A DNA stretch of 64,000 nucleotides from Effrenium voratum (lineage: Eukaryota; Sar; Dinophyceae; Suessiales; Symbiodiniaceae). Position numbers and translations under genes: made by a program. The notes beneath the pieces were generated by a model. The model ran no database searches. It saw only the letters and a program-made list of their open reading frames with translations, and was not told the origin of the DNA. Location of the stretch: NCBI GenBank assembly GCA_963377175.1, contig CAUJNA010001450.1:1-64000 (forward strand), read 5' to 3'. Positions 50,606 through 62,500 of the stretch are shown piece after piece (within the stretch, counting starts at the first letter, position 1; every line of letters starts with the position of its first letter).

Positions 50606-53600
50606 ATGGCGCCCAAAAGGAGGGCTCCGAAGGCAAAGGCTGGGGGTTGTGTGAGACAACTTGCAAGTGAACAAGCTTTTTCTTGAGGGGATGGATGGCC
50701 TGGCCCTGGCCCCTGCCTGGCAGGCCCTGCCGCAGCCTGTTGAGATTGTGGAGCAACAAGGGGACGGCAAGAGATATCAGACGGGGGGGACTAACCATGA
50801 GCTGATGGAGAAGGTGAATGTGGCTATCACTGATGTTTTGGATGCTCTTCCAGGCGGGAGAGGGGGAACTGCTGGTCCAAGCATGCAAAGGCCACGTGCC
50901 CACAGGCATCGAGACCATGCCACCGCTGGGCATCTCGGACGGTGCGTCGGAGGAGGCTTTCTGCCCGCAGAAGTTCGCGCAGGCAATGCAGGGCGGCTCA
51001 TACAGGTGCATGGGCAACTTTTGGTGGCTCAATTTGGCATACTCAACTACGAGGCCGGCAGTTGACTTGAGGGGCGGGGTTAGCTAACCAGAAAGATTAA
51101 AAAGACATGACAAGCCTTTGCGCTTGAATTTGTCAGTTGTGGTGTAAGGAATGTCCCGGTGGCTGAGGAGGCACTGAAAGAGGTGCAGGCCAACTTGTTC
51201 TCGGCCCCGGCGGCCAAAGGCACTCTCACATCCTACCCCTTTGAGATCGTCATTGCTGTCAGCAGCTTGGAAGCTGGGTGGGATGCAGCGCCCTACTCTT
51301 TGAAGAGGGTGAGCGCCCAGGCTTTGCTCAGCACTTTTTCTGGAGATTGGGTCAGAAGCGCTTTTTGCTGCTAACACGATCCCAGTACGAGTTCAACTAA
51401 GGCCCAGAGGAGTGTGAGTGGGCCTTTCTCTTGTGGGCGGCGGAGGCCCTTTCAGGGAACCTCATGGACAAAAACGGGGTGGAGAAGTTGATGCGCAGCA
51501 TCCCCTTCAGGTTCAAGATCTTGCCCTCTGAGGACAGCAGGTTCTTCGAGGGCGCCAACATTCGGGAAAAGGCGACGATGACTCACCAGTTGCTTAGCAG
51601 GTCTGCGATCCAGCGCTCGTTCGAGATCGTGCAGATCATGCAGCGCAAGGAGAAGTCGGCGGGAAGGATGACGGAGGAGGCTTTCGTTGCCCTGTGGCAG
51701 GCGGAGGTGAAGCAGGGCGCGGGCTCGGAGCTTGCGACTCATCTGCTTTTGGTTTGCCAGTTCTGGTTTGCGTTTAGGCAAGGATCCCAAAGGTTAACCT
51801 TTCCTCTCTGTGCAAGTGAGGTCTCGCTGAACTTTGTCAAGAACAGCGTCGCGTTGCAGGAAAAGCTTCTCTCCAACTGTGAAGTGCGCAATGTGCTTCT
51901 GGCCTGCGAGCGGGAGATGGGGAAGTCTTCGCCTTTTTACAACATGAGCTCGCTGGAAGCCATCATGCTGAAGGCAAAGGAGTCTAGCCAGGCAGGGAGG
52001 GCGCCTGCATTGACAAAATGCATTACGTGTGGGAGCAGGGAGGTGTCCAAAACTGTTTGCGGTTTCTAACAAAGGTCCTTTGGCTGGTGGAGATGATGCG
52101 CGTCTACGTTTCCAAGAAGTACATGTCCGCTGGGCAGATGACGTACCGGACGCTTACAGGGAAGAATGACGGGAACAGGGGCACTTTAGATGTTTTCCTT
52201 CTCAAGCGAAGCTTGCTGCAGCACTTCCAGCAGACATGGCTGGACGAGGCGGAGCTGCCAACAGAAGCCAAGGACGGGCTGGCCAACCTTACCGTTTCCC
52301 GCAGCTTTAATTAAACCTAGGCGTGCTTGGAGCAATGCCATCGCTTGTCCTGCAGGCACACGCACGCATGGCGCTGCAGCCACTGGCCGCAGACAAGTTC
52401 TTCACTCGTTGGACTTCATCAAGCTGATGGTGTTCACACCAAAGTGGGATTCGCAACTGAAGAACCTCATGCGGTCCGGAAAATGTCCTGAAGAGATTTT
52501 GGCGGCGGATCCCTTCCAGAAGGAGCTCTCCCGGATCCTGGACGGGGTGGAGGAGAAGGCCAGGTGAAGAGTAGCCGCTGAAATGTTTTGTTTTGAGCGT
52601 AGCAGTTTTGGTCCTAAATTGACTAGTACAATCCAGGATGCGAAGGCCAAGAAGGACAACGCGGCTAACAACGGCGACCTGGCGCTGGAGGATGGCGAGG
52701 ACAACGGAGAGGACAAGCGCCGTGTCATGGTGGAGGCCATGCTGGGAAACGTCTCGGATCCGAATGGTTTGCTGGAGGCCGCTGCGTCCAAGGCTGAGAC
52801 CATGGTGGAGAAGCTTCTTGGCGGTGTGATGCGGCGTGTAATTAAAGCAAGCGCCCGTGACGAGGGTATACTGGTTAACTATAATAGTTAACCATCGCAA
52901 GCCGCATCAATGATCGTGCTGTTCGGTCCAAGGTACGTCAGCCTGATGCTGGAGCCCGTATCTGCGTCAGAGATGACGGAGTCTTTGAAGGAGAAGAGCA
53001 TTTGGAATTTGATGGAGAGCGGTGAGCGCGTGGCCTTTCTGTACATGGTGCAGCACAGTGGGGAGTCAGACTGTATGCCCCACTGCCGGACCCCGAGGTT
53101 TCGCGCGGACCACTTGAGGAAGCTCCTTGCTGGCGCGTTGGGCGAGCGGGCAGACATCCCTTCAGGCTTCATTGCCATGTGCGGTGTCTGGGCCAGAATT
53201 CAGCTTGGCAAGTGTCCGGATTAGTTTGTTTTCTCATTGCTTCTGCGCAGTTTCGATCATGAAAGACCTCGGCTTGAAGAAAACGGTGAGGGAAGCCAAG
53301 GCAACGCTGGGCATTTTGGCCACAACGATTCATTTGCAAAAGCCTTCATGGATGAGAATGGCAAGATGTACCCCAAGAAAAAGGATCAGATGTACATGGC
53401 GTTTAGCGAAGAGGAGATGCAAGCTCGATTCTCGGACAGCTCCGTGCGTCGTTTTGTTAATTTGTTTTGTGGGAGTTTTTTTCCGGCCAAGCTGTCTGAC
53501 AAAGGACGGGGGAAGAAGCAAGGCGCGGTGGCATTGATGCAGGCCATGGTGCTGTTCTCGCACCCGGACACAGCCATCTTTCAGCCCCAAGTGAAGGAGA

Positions 53601-54477
53601 GGAAGCACTTCACAGCCACGACTTTTAGCAGCGCCGCGGCTGTAATTTAGAAGTTGACGCAACGTGATAACTTTGAAGTGCGGCGTCTCACTTCGCCCAT
53701 TCGACAGACCAGCTGAGGCAATTTGATCCAGGACATCAGCGTGCCGTCCTTTGAGGATTCTTGGCTGGTCACCACGGCGAGCAAAACCTTGCTTCTTCAA
53801 GGAGGAGGGCTTGTCCGGGCTGGGGGAGCCGCTCCTGAGGATGCGTGGGACCGGCCATCTCTCGAGGGCAATGGCACGGTCCCGGTGTGCTGGCACGGGC
53901 TCAGTTCGGAGCTGTACGAGGAGCTTGTGCATTCTTTCAAGTTGGATGTCGCTTGGCGTTTCCAATGGCATTTTTCTTCATTGTTTATACTCAGCCTGCC
54001 CCTTCTGGTAATCATGAGATTTGTCATGAGCAGGCTGTCATCTTCGCGACGGTCATGGATGAGCTCGGTCTTCTTGCTGCGGTTCGCTGCAAGATTCCTG
54101 CCCTGGGAATCTGCTGGAATGAGAAGCACCGGACTGCCTTGCTGAAACGCCTCAGGGAGCGGGTGTTCAAGGATATGGGCGATTCCAACTCTGAGCTCTA
54201 CGATCCAGCAGTCGCCAAGCTGATGAAAGTGAAAGGAGAGAGTGATAATAAGAAGCCCAAGAAGTCGAAGGTCTCACGGCCCTCAAGCAAGGGCAAGTCA
54301 AAGCCGAAGCGCAAGACCAAGAAGGACAAAACGGACAAGAAGGACAAGAAGGAGAAGAAGACAAAAAAGCGGCCTCGGGACGAAGAGGAGGGCGAGGAGG
54401 ACGAAGAAGACGAAGAAGAAGAAGAGGACCAGGACGAGGACGAGGACGACGAGGACCAGGACCTGAGCGAAGACTGA
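50606..54477 (+). CDS. long multi-exon dinoflagellate-type gene with acidic tail
   Basis: The ATG at 50,606 opens MAPKRRAPKAKAGG. Exon-like segments include PVEIVEQQGDGKRYQTGG ending at a GTGAATG donor (50,812), GELLVQACKGHVPTGIE (after CTTCCAG, 50,860), LKEVQANLFSAPAAKGTL (51,175), and a long exon 51,400-51,970 (PSEDSRFFEGANIREKATM). A GC-AG intron then leads into GGVQNCLRFLTKVLWLVEMM (52,050). Others follow at 52,400, 52,640 and 52,925, with LHTD-free but helical content. LSSELYEELVHSFKLDVAW (53,900) and CKIPALGICWNEKHRTALL (54,090) resemble, from memory, a hypothetical family common in dinoflagellates. The last exon has poly-Lys then a Glu/Asp tail ending 54,477. Function unknown; exon borders are approximate. 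Confidence 0.55.
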
Positions 54478-54774
54478 GGCGGCGTGAGAGTGCCAGACCG
54501 CGTGAGCGATTTTGCAGAGCGCCACGCAGGCCAATAAGACTACGCGCAAGAGATCGTAAGAGATGGTGTGTCTTAATTCTTTAGGCAGCGCAAAATGAAT
54601 GATGGGCTGATGCCAGGCCAGTTGATGCTTCCTTGCTGCCGATACAGTTTGCAAGTCACACAGTCAAGCATGTTGCCCCCATCTAAAAGCAAGTCCACTG
54701 GCTGTCTTGGGGAAGAACCGTTGTGCTATCATTTTCAAGGCTTGCAGATGAAAGTGCCGGAGGGGTAGGCTCAA
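54478..54774. other. intergenic gap between two same-strand genes
   Basis: No gene or clear signal was recognised in this ~300-bp gap. Confidence 0.5.
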
Positions 54775-57700
54775 ATGCTGCAGAAGGGGGCGAAAGGGGG
54801 TTGCAAAGGCTGCGGCAGAAAGAGCTGCGCACAATGCAAGTTTGAGCGCCTCGCGCCATCATGGCGCCTGCGGCTGGGAGCATGGGTTGGGGGCCGGACC
54901 AACCAGCCGGAGGGGTGGGGGGCTGGTTGTGAAGTGTGCCACGACCCTTGGAAGTAATGATGCAGGAGCCTTTTTTTTTATGTCTATACTTTTCCGGGGT
55001 GTTCTCAGACAGCCTGCGGGGATTCGTGTTGGTAAGGCGAAAGGCTTGCGGACGGCATGGGGGCGCTTTGCTATTCGCAGCATGCGCCAGGTGCAGTTAA
55101 TTTCCTTTCAGCGGCATCAGCAGAGCGCGCAGCACCGACGAGCATCTGGTGTTTCTGGTGAAATGGAACGCATGACAGCGCCTGCGCCAAAGCAGTTCAA
55201 GAAGGTCTTGAAGCTCCGGCGGGAAGCTGGCAGCCTGCGGGCCATGGAGAAGAAATTCATATGCTGCAACAAGATCAGGAAGATGCAGTTTTGCCTCGCA
55301 GAGGCAAGCCGGCACTTTCTCCGGCTGCGGCTCAGAAGAAGCCAGGCAAAAGAGCCTTGTTTTGCAAGAGTCGGATTTCGGATCGGCTCCACCAAGCCCA
55401 TGGTTTTGTGGGATGATGTTTTCTTAGGTCCTTCATCAAGATGCCCGAGGGCCGCGGCTTTTCACAAGGTTCGTGACTGCAACCCCTGACTTGACGGTCT
55501 ACAGGGGGTCCTTTCCGGCTCCAAAAAGACACAAGGGAACCAGCCTGGGCATAGATGCTCGGACTTGCGTTTTGTAGTGCATTATTTGGGCATGTCCATG
55601 TCTTTCTTTAATTGACAACAGCTTCAGCAGTGCGCTGTTTGGGCATGTCTGTGTTATGAACTGACAACAACTTCAGGCACGGGCTTTAGAGGAGAGCTTG
55701 AAGTTGCTGTGCACACCTTACCTCGGCGCCCTGCCATCTGGCACCACAGCTGCAATGAATAATTATAACGCGCTTACAGGAATGTCATTGGTTGGCAAAG
55801 GTGGCCCCGGCAAGGGATTGTTTTCGCGGGCTATTGCGGGCTTGTGACATCACACAGGTCACCTCGACGTTGAGCAGTTTCAGAAGCTGGACGAGCGTCT
55901 GCTTGACCATATCAAGGGCTGCGTCGTGGGCCTTGATGGAGATGCTTGCTCAGCCCAGCAAGGTGGCTTGCAGATCTTTGGCAGGTCGTGCCCGAATCTG
56001 AGTTTCAAAGTTGCTCACTTACCCAAGGCTGACCTTTTGAACTTTTGTTTTTCATTTTGGTCCGTTTGGTACAGGCATTCGATTTCTGGATCCTTCGGGC
56101 AACTGAGGTGAGAGACCCGACTCACGCAACCAGGCGGATCTTCAAGCGACCTCTGGCAGCAGACACTGCTCTGCAAACTGTGTGGGACTTCTTCGTGACC
56201 GGACGTTGCGCCATCATTCGCGCCTTGTCCAATAGCGAGCCTTTCAAGACAGAGCTGTTTGACCAGATTGAGAAGATGGAGGGCGCGGGCAGGAAGAACA
56301 AGATGGTGAATTTCTCGATCGCCATGCACCGGTTTGAGAGCAGCTACGAGCCGGCGCAAAAGCTTATCTTTCACATTGTGCCTGTTGTGGCAGCCTCGCA
56401 GAAGATGTGTTCTACGCGCTCGAATAACAAGAAAGACCCCGTTCTTTCAAGCGCTAAGAAGTTCTTGGAGGGTTTGACGGACGAGCGCTTCTTGCCTGCG
56501 TGTTAATTGTCGCTGTTGCAGGGCAGTAATTAACTTGCAGGGTCGTTTACGTCCAAAAGCATGTCAGCTGTTGTTTTACAGTGGCGCGCAGCCTGCAAGG
56601 TTTTGTGGCCCTGGCCATGTTAGCGGACGCTTCCTCAGCCGTCATGGCCTTCACAAGAGCAATGGACACCGAGTCAATGGATGCCCCCCGACCACGTGTT
56701 GGCTTGTGTGTTTGTGTTGGTGCAGACTTGCCCATTTACGTTTTGACATTTTTTGCCTCCTGCGCACTACCGTGTGTTCTGTTGCCGGGCAAATATGTGG
56801 CAAGGTGAGCAGCATCAACCATCATTGCTTGGTCTTGGCCAACACCCTTCACCACTTGTTCGTCGCTGGCGCGTGCGAGAATAACGGCCTGACATCCCAC
56901 GTGCTTGGCTTGCTCCAGTCAGAGCCTATAGTCTGGCTCAGCGCGGAGGGCGAGCCCAAAAGCATGGGCGGCGGGAGTCCGAGGGTCCAGCTTGACAGCG
57001 GCTTGGCATCATCATGGTATCCTAAGACTGTGAAATTGTCGGCGGTCCGTTGGGCCCAGCCAAGGCCTGAAATCTCGCATGAAAGGCTTTACAAGACTGG
57101 CGCTTCAGTGCTTGGAAAACAAGTTCCCGCACTTTGGTGAGCTGCTTTGCTTCCGCTGCTTTCAGCTGGGCACACCGGGCGGTCAGCAGCTCCCGGACGG
57201 CTTTCTGAAGCGTTGCGATAGCGTGCAGAGACTGGCTGGGATGTGCAAGTTGCCAGCGAAAGTGTTGGCTGAGCAGTTGGAGGACCGTGATGTCTAAGCC
57301 AGTCATTGGCGGAGTTTTGTCACGCTAAGAAGCTCCGTCATATTTGCACTTTGCTGCGTAGGACCACCGTCCAACTGCTCAGGCCGTCTTTCACACCACC
57401 GGCCAGTCCACGTTCCAGAGCTGGCGCAAGGTCTGGCGAGCTTACCAGAAGAGCGGGGCTGGCAAGCGCCGTCACCCAGGTGATGTTCTGGCAAAAGCTC
57501 TTCTCAGATTCGCTGTGGCGGAAGGTTGCACTACAAGTGGAGTGGAGCAAAGTTTCGGAGCCCGGACAAGAAGGAAGCCTTTCTTTTTTTCTTTCACACT
57601 TGCAAAGCCCATGCTTTTGGGTGGCCAACCCAAGGACATTTGACAAAGCTGTTCAAGCCAGAGCGGCAGCGCATGGGGCAGAGCCTCATGAATGACGAAG

Positions 57701-58934
57701 TTGCCCTCTTCCTCGACAACCCTTTGGTAAGCGACAAGAAGCTGATCCACAAAGCACGAAGGGTGTGGGTCAAGCTGGACTATGGACGCCCAAGGGCATT
57801 TGCCGGACGGATCACCAAGGGAGTGAAGAAGGCTGGGTTGTGAAGTGAGGTTGAGCGTAGAAAGTGTGCCACCCTTGGCCAGGTGGCCGCGAAGAGCTCA
57901 AGCAAAGCTGCTTGGAGCAGGCATACTCAGAAGAAGCTCTCCAAGCAGGTTTTGAGCAAGGGAATGTTGAAGTCTGCTGGAGAGTTGCTCCGAAACTTGG
58001 CAGCGAAGGCAAGATACATATAATGCTGGACTTGTTTTGGATTGCAGAGGCGCTCACGCGAGGATCCATTAAAGTCTCTCCTTCGTGGGGCGCGCGCCAC
58101 GAGAAGGAGCAGGTTTTTCAGGAGCGGAGCTTGGGCAACAAGAAGCTGGATGCCTACGGGTCGGGCCGACTGCCGCTTGTCTGAGCGTTTCATGGAATGT
58201 TGCAGTCTGTACGCGTTGCGCGACCCAGCCCAGGCTTCCTGCGGAGGAAGCCACAGTGGACAGGAACTTGCTCAAACAGCGCCGGCAGCATCTCATCAGG
58301 TTGCAGAAGGACCAGGACAGGCAGGCCGCTTTGCAGAACCAGGCGCCTGCAACACTGGAGGAGCTTGCGCAAGGGAAGGCCGGCCAGATAGTTACGGTTG
58401 TGGTGGTGGGAGCGATCGGACTGCGTGGAAGCATTTGAAAAACTGTTGCAGGTGATTTACTCTGAACTTGACCTTGGCCAAGAAGATCTTGTCGTTGCGC
58501 GGCGCCTACGGGCCCGCGTGGAGGACACATGCAAGGACGCCAAAGTCTGCATTGTGCAGAATGTGGCGAAGCTTTCGCTTCGAGCGTCCTGGGTCTTGGC
58601 GCTCGGGGGTGGCGCTGCTGTGTGCCCGCGATTTTTTCGGAGCAACGGCCAAAAGGGCAAGAGCCTGTGCTTTCAAGGCCCTGCAAAGCCTTGGCGCGTG
58701 TGGCTGACCCCAGAGTTTGCCGAGGCAAAGCCTCACTTGGCGCAGCTGATTCGGGCGCATTGCGCGAAGAAGGTGTCCTGTCAGCTAGCGCTTCGTTCCT
58801 CGGAATGCGCGCTGAAGGGCGTCAAAGGCGTCATTCTTACAACAACCCGCGCTTCTGGTCGCAACAGGAAGACCGCTGGTGATTTCCTGAAAGCCATCAG
58901 GAAGATCGATGGCCGGAAGAGCAAGCTTTGCTGA
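54775..58934 (+). CDS. multi-exon dinoflagellate-family gene, possible hAT-like ending
   Basis: The ATG at 54,775 opens a Cys-rich exon (CKGCGRKSCAQCKFERLAPS, then LGAWVGGRTNQ and CEVCHDPW) that looks zinc-binding. Later exon pieces are KKVLKLRREAGSLRAMEK and MQFCLAEASRHFLRLRLR (55,200-55,330), THATRRIFKRPLAAD and NFSIAMHRFESSYEPAQ (56,120-56,350), and LQGFVALAMLADASSAVMAF (56,600). Next is FQSWRKVWRAYQKSGAGKRR with FAVAEGCTTSGVEQSF (57,410-57,550). The last exon, ending KIDGRKSKLC at 58,934, is basic. The order resembles, from memory, a very abundant dinoflagellate hypothetical family. The TTSGVEQSF segment recalls the hAT dimerisation region. Some internal exons appear frame-shifted, so the gene may be decaying. 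Confidence 0.5.
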
Positions 58935-59562
58935 TGTGACGTCGGAAAAGAATGCACCCTTGCCTCGTCAGAGCCCCTGTCCAAAGGCGCCGTTTTCCAT
59001 GAAGAGTGACAAGGCTTGTAGGCGTTGCAGCTCAGGTTAGCGTTTGTGATCAGCTCTTGGTGCACGCCAGCGCCATGTTGTGGTTTCCCGTGATGAGTCA
59101 AATGTGGATGAGCCCTGCAATTTACGATGGCAACTTTGACCAGATTCAGGAACAGGATGTGGCCCTGACGCCGTGCTTTGGCTAGCTTAGTTGAGGAGCG
59201 GTCATGGGCAAACATGCTCCGTGCTGTGTCAGGTACGAACCATGCTCTTGGCAAGCAGCCCTAGCAGAGTGGCTGCGGTGCTGCCTTCACGAGACCGACC
59301 CGAACTTTATGCATGATGACCAGCGTTTTCTGTACCTAGCAGGTTTCGTGGACACCGGCTCCCCACAAAGTTGTAGAGTTTCAAAGATCGTGGCCTTCTT
59401 AGAAAATGGCCAGAGCGGGGGGCAGCACATGCTTGTGCTGGCCCCTTGAGGAAGCCACGGCCATAAAAGCTGAGTGGATAAAAGGAGCACGAGCGCGGTG
59501 TCATGGCGCATCTTAGGGCACAGCAGGCTCCCAGGCGCAATGTCAACATGCATTCAAATGTT
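58935..59562. other. intergenic up to the right inverted-repeat arm
   Basis: No convincing exon was found. The gap ends at the inner edge of the right arm. Confidence 0.45.
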
Positions 59563-62500
59563 GACCAAGCAAGTCAGCTTTAGCGCCCTTTGTTTACTTC
59601 TTGGGCCCCGGGCTCCCGTTGCTTTCCTTACTTCTTGGTGGCGGGCACGTTGGTCGCTACCAGGGCCCGGAGTGGGAACTGGCCTTGGGAACTGGCCTGC
59701 GGGGACTGAGCCCCTAAAGCGCTACGAGAAGCAATCGCTTTAGACATGCCGGGCCGGGCCCTGGGGCGTGCAGCAATTCGGGGCGCAAGGCCCTGGCCGT
59801 AACCATCAAAGGCCACGTTGGCTCTTTGAAAGCGATTCCCTCCGCCAGGCCTTGCAGCAGCGTTGGATGAGATCAGACAAGGGGGGAGGCGCGCGCGAGG
59901 GGAATTGGCAAGAGAGAAAGCGTTCGTCGGTCGATCAGCTTTTGCGAATAGAAGCAGCCTGAGGGGAGTTTTGCGTTGCCAGGGCCTGGACTAGAACGAG
60001 CATATGAACGAGCATATGAACATGCGACGGGAAACAAAACATTGAGAAGCCAGGCCCTGGTTGTGAAGGCTCATGCGTCGTGTTATTGTGGCTTCATGCG
60101 CCAACCATGGCTTTAGTCGTTCCCAGCTTACCAATGGCCCCTGAACGTCACATGGATGCAATTATGCCATGCGGCTTGCGGACCTTGTGTTGCACGGATT
60201 CTCCCCGCTCCATCATATTCCATAATATGCTCCAACATCCGGCTAGCGGTAGGATTTTGAATGAACAAGACTGATGAAGACTCAGCGGATTACGATTAGG
60301 CCTCCCATATTTGCAATGTCTGCTAGCAGCAACAAAGAGCGGCATCAACAGAGAGCTCGCAGACGTGCGTAGCGCCTCAGAGTAGCCTCACAACGTTTGC
60401 GGAAGCAGTTGCAGACCGCGAGAGAGCGCTGGCCGCAAAGGGGTTCAGCCGTAAGCTTCAGGAGCAGTTTGAGGTGGATCAGACTGGCCCGGAAGCGTAA
60501 GCTGCCAGCAGCAGATGTGCCAGGCGCACCGGTGCGACCGTCGAAGGCAGTGGTCGACGCGCGCTACGTGCGGGAGTACTACCTTGCAGCCGCGGCCCGG
60601 CTCGCCATGCTGCGGCACCGCCTTGGGCGGCAAACTGGAACCCCATGGATGTCGCCCGAGCTGCCGGCAGAGGTGAAGAAGCGACTCAAGAACAAGAAGA
60701 TCAACAACGCGCCTTGCATAGAACTTGGCATGGGTTGTTTGGCTTGCTTGGCCTCATATTCACAACGTCGGGCACAAGTCAGTATACCTGCACAAGTCAG
60801 TACCTGTGAGTACACGCAGACCTGTGTTTTGGGATGGGGCAACCCAACTGTTTTGATCCCAGGTCTTCCGCGTCTTGGACAGGGGGTCCAGTGAGTTGCT
60901 GCTGTCGCTGGAGAACCTGGACTGGCGCACGTGCTACCTGACGTGCTTTCTGGCACGGTTCATGCTGGTGACGAAGGTGGGGAACTTGTAAATTTGTCGC
61001 GCCCTCATCAAGAGAGAATCTCGAGTTTCCCTGAAAAACATTGCGAAGGGAGCGCAATCGGTACTTTGTGGCCAGCCTTTGTCCTGGGCAGCCCTGCCAG
61101 GAGAGGTGCGCCGCAATGCGCTTGCCAATCCGGTGGCGGAGCGGTGGCGATTTGCCCTGGCTTGCGAAGCTGGGCAATCTGCTGGCTGACGCGCCGATGC
61201 CAACGGCCTACCGGCCTGTGGGCCGCGGCATCACTCGCGAGAAGTTTAAGAGCCGGGCGCTGCTGGCGCTGAAGGAGTTTGTGGGCGAGGCGTGGCTGAA
61301 GGCTTGCGAGGTGCCGACAGCCAGAGAGCCTTCAGACTCAGAGCTGAGAAAGTATATCGAACATTGCTGATGTCAGTTGTCTGACTCCCAGCTTTCTGGC
61401 GGGGCTTTCATTTTACCCTTTCAAAGTTAAACATCGCTATAGGGGGCCTGAGGGCAGCCCGCATTCTTTGGTTTCTGACTTCTTGCACCAGGCTATGGGT
61501 TTTGGCCCTACTGCCCATAGCAGCTGGAGCAATGACCTTGGGTGTGTGTTTGTGATGACCATCGGACATAAGTTGCGTGAGAGAATGCGTGCCATTTTGG
61601 CAAGGAGGATCATCCTCCCACCCCAAGCAAACGAAATTCCGTGCTGGCTTCTTGTGGGCACGCTTGCGCACTTGCACTCCCACTCCCTTGTAGACAGAAG
61701 ATGCGCAGCGCCATTACTTGCATGCTTGATTCTCTGCCTGTGTTGGGAATGGCGCAAGCCTTGTTGGCTGGGATATTTTGGAGCAAGCTTCGCGAAAGAC
61801 TGGCGAAAGCCCGTGGAACTTGTCGCAAGGTTCCATGCGTCCCCGGCAAGCGAGTGATGGTGACTGCTGTCGTTCTACCAGCATCTACCAGCTGCAAGTG
61901 AAATCCTGCCAGCAGCCACCAGAACAAAGCGCAGTATGTCTAAAATCCGGCCTTCATCGATGTCCTCACTAGCATAAGTATTCGCATGTATTCGCGTCGC
62001 TGCTTCCTTTGTGCTGATGCGGGATAGATCATGTCGACGCAGCAGCTGACCCACGCAATCCCATGCATCAACACCCAACCACTGAAAGGGCTGGATTGCG
62101 CACCGCACGCTGCGTAGAGATGGTCAACGCGGTTTGTTGTTGTTTAACAGCGCGGGGCTTGCGCCAGATAGCTGTTTCCCCAAGCAGGTGGCCAAGGGCC
62201 GCAGCCAAGCGGATGCTTTTCTGGACAGCACCACCTACCAGTTTGCTTCATACCAGGTAAATCTGGATTTGCACTTCCTTGGCTTGCGGGCCCGCAAAGG
62301 CTTCAGGTTCATCAGCGGTGTCGGGTGCTCCAAGGCTGGCCGCAGGATCTCGCGCGCCCAGCTGAGGCTTGGGTTTGTGCCAAAATGCTGAAGCTCACGC
62401 AGAGGACAACACTCCACCAGCAAGAGACCGCATCTTAAATGCACAGCAAGGGACGACTCTACAAGACTTTTTGAAAGATTTTTTGCAGGCGCACTTTTGC

